NCBI GenBank assembly: GCA_028690255.1
Contig: JAQVBP010000043.1
Coordinates: 5,023-11,198 of the forward strand
Length of the DNA stretch: 6,176 bases
Direction of reading: 5' to 3'
DNA from: Methanosarcinaceae archaeon
GTDB taxonomy: Archaea; Halobacteriota; Methanosarcinia; Methanosarcinales; Methanosarcinaceae
Made by a program: the position numbers and the translations under genes. The first letter of the stretch is position 1. Each line of letters begins with the position of its first letter. The notes below the pieces were generated by a model, which was not told where the DNA came from, searched no databases, and saw only the letters and a list, made by a program, of their open reading frames with translations. This document shows positions 4,758 to 6,176 of the stretch, piece after piece.

Positions 4758-5690
4758 ATGAAATCCCCCCATGTCAAAGCAAATATCCAGGTAATAGTGT
4801 CCTCTGTAATTTACGGCTTTGCTGGTATCTTTTTCGTATACATTAAGGATATGGCTCCGGGTCCGGTGGTTTTCTACCAGCTCCTCTCGGGCTTCCTGGT
4901 GCTTACGGCCTACCTGGCTTTAAGGGGGGAACTTTCCGGACTCCGCCTGAAGGAAAAAAGAAAGGGCCTCTTTTTGCTCGGGGTCTGGCAGGCCGGGGTC
5001 CTGGTCTCCTACTATGAGGCCATCCATTACACAAACGTCTCAATCTCCGTGCTGCTCCTCTACACTGCCCCGGTCTACGTGACCCTTCTTGCCCCCTTTC
5101 TGCTCAAAGAGCGGCTGACTCCCAGAAACCTTGCAGCCCTCCTGCTCTCCCTCGCAGGCGTCCTTATCGTTGTAGGGCCTGATGCGCTTTTTTCTTCAGG
5201 AGGGAAAGGTTACCTGCTTGGAGTCCTGATGGGGCTTTTCTCGGGCTTTTTTTACGCCTGCATCATTATGACCTCAAGGTACCTGAAAGACGAATACACG
5301 GGCCTCGAACAGCTCTTCCACTCAACGGCCGTAGCCCTCGTGCTCCTGTTCCCCTATACCCTGAAAGCCTCTTCTGCAATTGTGTTTGAGAACCTGCCGG
5401 TAATCCTTTTTATGGGAGTCATGGTTACCTCCGTGGGCGCCATCCTTTACTTTACCGGGCTTATGCACGTAAAAGCCCAGAACGCAAGCATAATCTCCCT
5501 GCTCGAACCTGTAAGCGCAATCCTCTGCGCCTATGTCCTGCTAAAGGACCCCATCTCCTCAGGAACCCTTCTGGGCTGCTTCCTGATCCTTTCAAGTTCC
5601 CTGCTCGTGAGCTTTGAAGCCGATACGTCAGGTGTGGAGGGCACGGAAATCCCGGAAAGCTCGGACCCCAAAACAGGAGCGAATTATTAA
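4758..5690 (+). CDS. EamA/DMT-superfamily membrane transporter
   Basis: A 310-aa integral membrane protein of the drug/metabolite transporter superfamily. It has two EamA repeats (about 10-140 and 152-285), each with about five membrane helices. The family signature occurs at the end of each half: TAPVYVTLLAPFLLKERLT (103-121) and LEPVSAILCAYVLLKDPIS (249-267). The charged C-terminal tail (about 286-310) is probably cytoplasmic. Members export or import amino acids, nucleotide-related or other small metabolites; the substrate cannot be read from the sequence. ATG 4758 gives MKSPHVKANIQVIVSS, a normal opening. A TTG at 4749 would add three residues with no supporting signal. It is probably transcribed alone: terminator-like structures lie on both sides. 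Confidence 0.92.
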   Translation: MKSPHVKANIQVIVSSVIYGFAGIFFVYIKDMAPGPVVFYQLLSGFLVLTAYLALRGELSGLRLKEKRKGLFLLGVWQAGVLVSYYEAIHYTNVSISVLLLYTAPVYVTLLAPFLLKERLTPRNLAALLLSLAGVLIVVGPDALFSSGGKGYLLGVLMGLFSGFFYACIIMTSRYLKDEYTGLEQLFHSTAVALVLLFPYTLKASSAIVFENLPVILFMGVMVTSVGAILYFTGLMHVKAQNASIISLLEPVSAILCAYVLLKDPISSGTLLGCFLILSSSLLVSFEADTSGVEGTEIPESSDPKTGANY

Positions 5691-5709
5691 TCTGTCAAAA
5701 GCGTTTTGG

Positions 5710-5788
5710 ATATTTTCACCATTCCATAGGTTATTTCACTGCGGGTCCTTAGTCCACTTGCAGTGCAACTAAGGAATGGTGAAAATAT
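5710..5788. repeat. 16-bp perfect inverted repeat with pseudoknot-like core
   Basis: ATATTTTCACCATTCC (5710-5725) is the exact reverse complement of 5773-5788. Inside, CACTGC (5737-5742) pairs with GCAGTG (5760-5765), and CCTTAGT (5747-5753) pairs with ACTAAGG (5768-5774). Their order is A-B-A'-B', the topology of an H-type pseudoknot. The second stem shares two bases with the outer arm. It begins 20 bases after the permease stop, so it could be that gene's 3' structure. It could also be a structured RNA or a tiny MITE-like element; no target-site duplication is visible. Confidence 0.8.
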
Positions 5789-5847
5789 AACTTCAGATTT
5801 TCAGTTTGGGAATTGCTCTATACTCGTAAAGGTTGTGTTTTTGTGAG

Positions 5848-5855
5848 AGGAGGTG
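5848..5855 (+). promoter_or_regulatory. Near-perfect Shine-Dalgarno sequence
   Basis: AGGAGGTG is an eight-base match to the complement of the archaeal 16S 3' end, the best in the window. It lies six bases before a GTG at 5862 that opens an 18-codon frame. Confidence 0.4.
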
Positions 5856-5861
5856 TTTGGT

Positions 5862-5918
5862 GTGAGTATTCAAACCACGGAACACACGGAAAAAGAACGG
5901 CTGAAAGACGGCAATTAA
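5862..5918 (+). CDS. Possible 18-aa small protein
   Basis: GTG 5862 opens a frame encoding MSIQTTEHTEKERLKDGN and ends in TAA. The only support is the strong Shine-Dalgarno sequence at ideal spacing. The peptide is hydrophilic and charged, with no membrane or signal segment. The underlying DNA (ACCACGGAACACACGG) resembles simple repeated intergenic sequence, so it may be noncoding or a remnant of a longer gene. Confidence 0.2.
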   Translation: MSIQTTEHTEKERLKDGN

Positions 5919-5937
5919 GGTTGATCTGGCGGTTTTC

Positions 5938-5964
5938 AGTCCGCTTGAGCGGAGCGAAACGGAC
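5938..5964. repeat. REP-like hairpin element
   Basis: GTCCG (5939-5943) pairs with CGGAC (5960-5964). Within it CCGCT (5941-5945) pairs alternatively with AGCGG (5948-5952). This compact GC-rich unit sits directly before the 19-bp array and shares its GCGGA/AGCGG words, so the two may have a common origin. Confidence 0.45.
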
Positions 5965-5973
5965 CCCGTGCTC

Positions 5974-6068
5974 CCGAAGCGGAACTCGGGTGCCGAAGCG
6001 GAACTCGGGTGCCGAAGCGGAACTCGGGTGCCGAAGCGGAACTCGGGTGCCGAAGCGGAACTCGGGTG
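5974..6068. repeat. 19-bp GC-rich tandem repeat, five exact copies
   Basis: The unit CCGAAGCGGAACTCGGGTG repeats without change at 5974, 5993, 6012, 6031 and 6050. Each unit begins CCGA and has TCGG near its end, so each can form a small stem. Base composition is far more GC-rich than the flanks. The unit is not a multiple of 3, so it is not a preserved coding repeat. There are no spacers, so it is not a CRISPR. Confidence 0.95.
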
Positions 6069-6100
6069 GGGCAGGTCCCGGATGGCGGCCGTATCATAAG

Positions 6101-6109
6101 TTTTATATC
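6101..6109 (+). promoter_or_regulatory. TATA-box candidates near the right edge
   Basis: TTTTATATC at 6101-6109 and TTTATATG at 6132-6139 both match the archaeal TATA consensus. The first would start a transcript near 6131, about 15 bases before an ATG at 6146. Confidence 0.4.
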
Positions 6110-6145
6110 CCGTCGGCTGGTTAAACCTTAATTTATATGTGGCAG

Positions 6146-6176
6146 ATGTTACTGAAGAAATTTGAAAAATACCCGG
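6146..6176 (+). CDS. Possible start of a gene cut off by the right edge
   Basis: ATG 6146 opens a frame MLLKKFEKYP that is still open at the window end. A TATA-like box 40 bases upstream is at a workable distance, but there is no clear ribosome binding site. Ten codons are too few to identify a family. Confidence 0.25.
   Translation, partial: MLLKKFEKYP

Larger units (their letters stand above)
5691..6145. other. Repeat-rich region without a convincing gene
   Basis: Apart from a possible 18-codon ORF, no frame here looks like a protein. A 103-codon plus-strand frame starting with TTG at 5813 consists largely of translated 19-bp repeats with biased Arg/Ser/Gly composition. The region carries the inverted repeat, a hairpin, the 19-bp array and TATA-like boxes near the right edge. 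Confidence 0.6.

Noticed and set aside
5710..5788. Insertion sequence with terminal inverted repeats
   Set aside because: Only 47 bases lie between the arms, with no transposase and no target-site duplication. A MITE-like remnant remains possible but is unproven.
5691..5820. tRNA or other standard RNA gene
   Set aside because: The paired segments do not form a cloverleaf, and there is no CCA-type or T-arm signature.
5813..6124. 103-codon frame in the right-hand repeats
   Set aside because: It needs a TTG start and is mostly the 19-bp repeat read through three frames.

Overview
The window looks like chromosomal DNA of a methanogenic archaeon of the Methanosarcina type. The reasons are mid-GC genes set in AT-rich spacers, archaeal TATA-like boxes (TTTATAAA, TATATAAA, TTTATATC), short GAGGT/AGGT ribosome binding sites, an archaeal AmmeMemoRadiSam-type radical SAM protein, and Tat proteins of archaeal character. 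The genus is inferred from sequence style; there is no rRNA or methanogenesis marker here to prove it.

Layout. Positions 1-208 are a 16-bp minisatellite that runs off the left edge and decays rightwards. Positions 209-553 hold no gene but contain TATA-like boxes, a 17-bp direct repeat and leader hairpins ahead of a radical SAM gene (amrS, 554-1606, +). That gene converges on a Tat cluster across a hairpin-rich spacer. On the minus strand, read from right to left, lie tatC1 (2639-3538), tatA2 (2267-2569) and tatA1 (1772-2086). A second tatC (tatC2, 3819-4556, +) is divergent from tatC1 across a 280-bp promoter region and ends in a 9-bp triple repeat and a terminator-like hairpin. Next is an EamA/DMT-family permease (4758-5690, +). 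The last ~485 bases contain no convincing gene. They hold a 16-bp perfect inverted repeat enclosing a pseudoknot-like pairing, a short ORF behind a near-perfect Shine-Dalgarno sequence, a GTCCGC/GCGGAC-type hairpin, and a five-copy 19-bp GC-rich tandem repeat.

How the genes work together. Two TatC and two TatA proteins should form the twin-arginine translocase that exports folded, often cofactor-bearing proteins. The most interesting signal is that the two TatC proteins have each lost different hallmark residues. TatC1 keeps the two glutamates of the twin-arginine docking site but has Gln in place of the intramembrane Glu. TatC2 keeps the intramembrane Glu but lacks both docking glutamates. 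This suggests a division of labour, possibly a mixed TatC1/TatC2 receptor. TatC1 also carries an unusual hydrophilic N-terminal extension with four identical DITEKP repeats. The radical SAM protein and the permease have no evident functional link to Tat.
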